Below, one piece after another: positions 23,795-25,606 of a stretch of 25,606 nucleotides of DNA; the first letter of the stretch is position 1; each line of letters starts with the position of its first letter. Below the pieces are notes generated by a model. The model was given only the letters and a program-made list of their open reading frames with translations, ran no database searches and had not been told where the DNA came from. The stretch is taken from NCBI GenBank assembly GCA_045125935.1, contig JBGVNW010000011.1, forward strand, positions 1 through 25,606, read 5' to 3'. Position numbers and translations under genes: made by a program. This stretch comes from CAG-877 sp045125935. Lineage in GTDB: Bacteria > Bacillota_I > Bacilli_A > RF39 > UBA660.

Positions 23795-23819
23795 GTTTAC
23801 AAAATAATAAAAAGTAAAC
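23795..23819. promoter_or_regulatory. Palindromic operator 2 (GTTTAC-N13-GTAAAC)
   Basis: This second copy of the 25-bp arrangement has the same half-sites and the same 13-base spacing. It lies 79 bp from the first copy and about 40 bp upstream of the gene at 23860. Confidence 0.6.
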
Positions 23820-23859
23820 GATATAATAAAACAGCAAAAGAGAAAAGGAGATTGAAAAT

Positions 23860-24393
23860 ATGGATAAAATTAGATTTTGGTATAATAAAAATTTAGAAGA
23901 TTGTAAGAAGGACGTTGAGTTTTTGAGAGGAAAGTACAAGAAATATGGAGTAAAGATTTCTAGAAAAGTCACTGATCTTTGGATTGATGTGTCAGATGCA
24001 TCTGAGGATTACGTGGAGGAAGAGCTTATAAAAGATCTTTTCAAATGTAGCGGACGAATGGAGTATTTCGAATACAGAATGAAAAATGGATATATGTATA
24101 ATGATTTTCCAGAAGTTTGCTATATCAGATACGATTTTGATAAGGAAAAGCTTTTAGAGATCCTTGAACATGATGCAGGTGTTATATCAGGTTATAGAAT
24201 CAATAAAATTTTAGATAATTTTGATTTAATTCAGAAAGCATCTACAGAACTATTAATGAAGGTATTAGGCTTTTCTAATAAAAAAGTTATTTGTGAAATA
24301 AAAAGAAGATTTGGTAAAGAATATGCTAAAATTTCAAAGAATGAAGCTGAAACAATTAAGCAGTTTATGATTATTTCTACTACTAAGCTATAA
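23860..24393 (+). CDS. Hypothetical protein, 177 aa
   Basis: This soluble, charged protein of mixed alpha/beta character has no recognised motif. The N-terminal part (KIRFWYNKNLEDCKKDVEF) is followed by an acidic segment (SDASEDYVEEELIKDLF), and the C-terminal third is basic and helical. ATG follows AAAAGGAG with 8-nt spacing. It is the first of two rightward genes controlled by the double-operator region, 32 bp ahead of the Api92/YubB-like gene. Function unknown. Confidence 0.65.
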   Translation: MDKIRFWYNKNLEDCKKDVEFLRGKYKKYGVKISRKVTDLWIDVSDASEDYVEEELIKDLFKCSGRMEYFEYRMKNGYMYNDFPEVCYIRYDFDKEKLLEILEHDAGVISGYRINKILDNFDLIQKASTELLMKVLGFSNKKVICEIKRRFGKEYAKISKNEAETIKQFMIISTTKL

Positions 24394-24425
24394 AATATAC
24401 AAAAGAGAAAAGGAGGATAAAAATT

Positions 24426-25133
24426 ATGGCATATATCGTTATTAACAAAATTACATTATCTGGAGCAAGTCAGGAAAGAATAGAAGAGGTGTTTAACTTC
24501 TTTAAAGGTGTAAATGGTGATATGGATTTCAACAAAATAATTACAATGCCAGAAGAATTAGTTCATACAAGAAAAGGAAGTCGAGAAGATGAAGCATGGG
24601 CTTGTTTCCTTGCAAAAGAACTTGGAAAAAATGAAGAGATAGATGAGTTACTTACTTGGGATTGGGTTATGGAAGCAGGTATCACAGTAAGAGAAAAACT
24701 CGTAGATTATTTAGAGAAAGTCCATGAAGAAGATGAAAAAACATGTCCTGAAGAACTTAAAACAGGATTTGCTACTCTTTATGATTATGGAAAGTATCAG
24801 TATGAACTCCATAAAAAATATGGATATCGTAATCATGTAGATTGGGCTCTTGATAACTGGGGATCTTCTTGGAATGCCTCTGATATTGAAAAAGAAGAAA
24901 ACACATTAAAATTCACTACATATACTTCTAGTATTGGTAATTTAATGCTTGCAACAAGTGCTAAATTCCCTGATGTAAATATTGTGTATGAATTCTGTTC
25001 TCAGGATCTAGAGGGAGTAGGTAGACTTACCATTAAAGAAGGAAAAATGGTTTCTGTACTTTTCCCTAACGCAGGTACAGAAAAGCAGTTAGAATTAGCA
25101 ACAGAAATTCTTGGATATAGACCAGAAATTTAA
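24426..25133 (+). CDS. Api92/YubB-like (DUF1281) ferredoxin-like-domain protein
   Basis: This 235-aa protein begins MAYIVINKITLSGASQERIEEVFNF. It contains the family's typical HVDWALDNWGSSWNASD stretch (about 138-154; W-G-x-x-W-N-A) and a later beta-rich region (LKFTTYTSSIGNL). These features match the Api92/YubB proteins with a ferredoxin-like fold, common on conjugative plasmids, ICEs and phages; their function is unknown. ATG is preceded by AAAGGAGG with 8-nt spacing. It is the last gene of the rightward pair and is followed 8 bp later by a long stem-loop terminator. Confidence 0.7.
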   Translation: MAYIVINKITLSGASQERIEEVFNFFKGVNGDMDFNKIITMPEELVHTRKGSREDEAWACFLAKELGKNEEIDELLTWDWVMEAGITVREKLVDYLEKVHEEDEKTCPEELKTGFATLYDYGKYQYELHKKYGYRNHVDWALDNWGSSWNASDIEKEENTLKFTTYTSSIGNLMLATSAKFPDVNIVYEFCSQDLEGVGRLTIKEGKMVSVLFPNAGTEKQLELATEILGYRPEI

Positions 25134-25141
25134 GCATAATT

Positions 25142-25216
25142 CGGCAGGGTTAGTTTTATTTCGGAATTACTATTAGTAAGTAAGTGAGCTGATTTAAAAT
25201 TGATTCTGCCGTTTTT
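25142..25216 (+). terminator. Long stem-loop terminator
   Basis: Bases 25142-25158 pair with 25195-25211 over 17 uninterrupted RNA pairs, including several G-U pairs that exist only on the plus strand, and are followed by TTTTT. The 36-nt loop contains a further hairpin (TTACTATTAGTAA). It starts 8 bp after the stop of the Api92/YubB-like gene. The large, structured loop is unusual for a simple terminator, so a processed small RNA is possible. Confidence 0.7.
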
Positions 25217-25385
25217 GATGTATAACATATGTATTTAATGATTAAAAAATAATACTATTATGAGTATTTTGTATGTATAAAAATGAACTGAAATTTTTGA
25301 AAGTGTGTTTTGGACTCGAGTTTTCAGTAAGATTTGATAAAAAAGAAAATTAAACAAAAGTTCATATTTAAGGCTGGCGAAAATG

Positions 25386-25415
25386 TTGCTTTTAGGATTT
25401 TAAGTATTATATAAT
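25386..25415 (+). promoter_or_regulatory. Promoter of the lipoprotein gene
   Basis: TTGCTT (25386-25391) and a perfect TATAAT (25410-25415) are separated by 18 bp, giving a leader of about 75 nt before the start at 25497. The remainder of 25217-25496 is AT-rich, with nothing else identified. Confidence 0.5.
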
Positions 25416-25496
25416 TTAAATAGAAATACTGAGATTTATTTATTTTTAGATAAAATCAGTTAGACAAACTTGAATTTGACGAAGGAGTGAGAGTGT

Positions 25497-25606
25497 ATGA
25501 AAAAGATTATAGCAATGGCACTTGTAGTCATTTGCTTTTGCGGGTTGGTAGGATGTTCACAAAAAAATGACGAGGTGTTGCACCTTGGCTTAAACGCAAC
25601 GGTTGT
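25497..25606 (+). CDS. Lipoprotein, N-terminal fragment (cut by window end)
   Basis: The first 36 codons encode a classical lipoprotein signal peptide: MKK, a hydrophobic core (IIAMALVVICFCG) and the lipobox LVGC, then SQKNDEV. The cysteine at residue 20 would be lipidated and anchor the protein to the outer face of the membrane. GAAGGAG lies about 10 nt before the ATG and a promoter lies at 25386-25415. The product cannot be identified from this fragment. It follows a terminator and may belong to the next unit of the element or to the chromosome. Confidence 0.75.
   Translation, partial: MKKIIAMALVVICFCGLVGCSQKNDEVLHLGLNATV

Noticed and set aside
1..25606. CRISPR array or tRNA/rRNA genes
   Set aside because: No regularly spaced direct repeats and no cloverleaf or rRNA signatures were seen.

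Overview
The window is AT-rich, with strong AAGGAGG-type ribosome binding sites, short intergenic gaps and gene families typical of low-GC Firmicutes (tyrosine recombinase trios, DUF5688, ArdC, Api92/YubB-like proteins). It most likely comes from a gut Clostridia (Lachnospiraceae-like) genome, inside an integrated mobile element or large plasmid. No rRNA, tRNA, CRISPR array, relaxase or replication protein was recognised.

Layout. (1) 100-5975: a Tn554/RIT-like transposition module. Three consecutive tyrosine recombinases (407, 588 and 636 aa) and a small TnpC-like helix-turn-helix/coiled-coil protein are read leftward and end at a terminator. A second TnpC-like protein is read divergently at the other end. 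(2) 5970-11073: a leftward accessory operon of the kind found next to conjugative transfer regions. It runs ArdC antirestriction protein, a small tyrosine recombinase, an unknown 111-aa protein, a DUF5688-like protein, a DUF262 protein with a very acidic tail and, after a terminator-like hairpin, a short RadC/JAMM protein. (3) 11074-12409: a 1.3-kb stretch with no convincing gene. It is dense in hairpins and holds a candidate structured RNA on the minus strand. (4) 12308-21364: a defence locus. A divergent promoter region separates a leftward Mod-like gene with a degraded catalytic motif from a rightward operon: winged-helix regulator, intact type III Mod, type III Res, then a GmrSD-type DUF262/HNH protein. 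(5) 21371-25216: a leftward set of four mostly unknown genes and a rightward pair (unknown 177 aa, Api92/YubB-like). They are divided by a promoter region with two identically built palindromic operators. (6) 25497 to the end: the start of a lipoprotein gene, cut by the window edge.

How the parts fit. The core is an antiviral or anti-plasmid module: Mod methylates and specifies sites, Res translocates and cuts, and the GmrSD-like enzyme probably attacks modified DNA that Mod/Res cannot. All are co-expressed from one promoter under a small winged-helix protein. The extra Mod-like gene keeps its AdoMet motif and recognition region but has DILY-NTE where its paralogue has DIPY-NTG. It may therefore be a specificity-only partner rather than a methylase. 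The neighbouring ArdC operon would protect the element from host restriction during transfer, so defence and counter-defence sit side by side.
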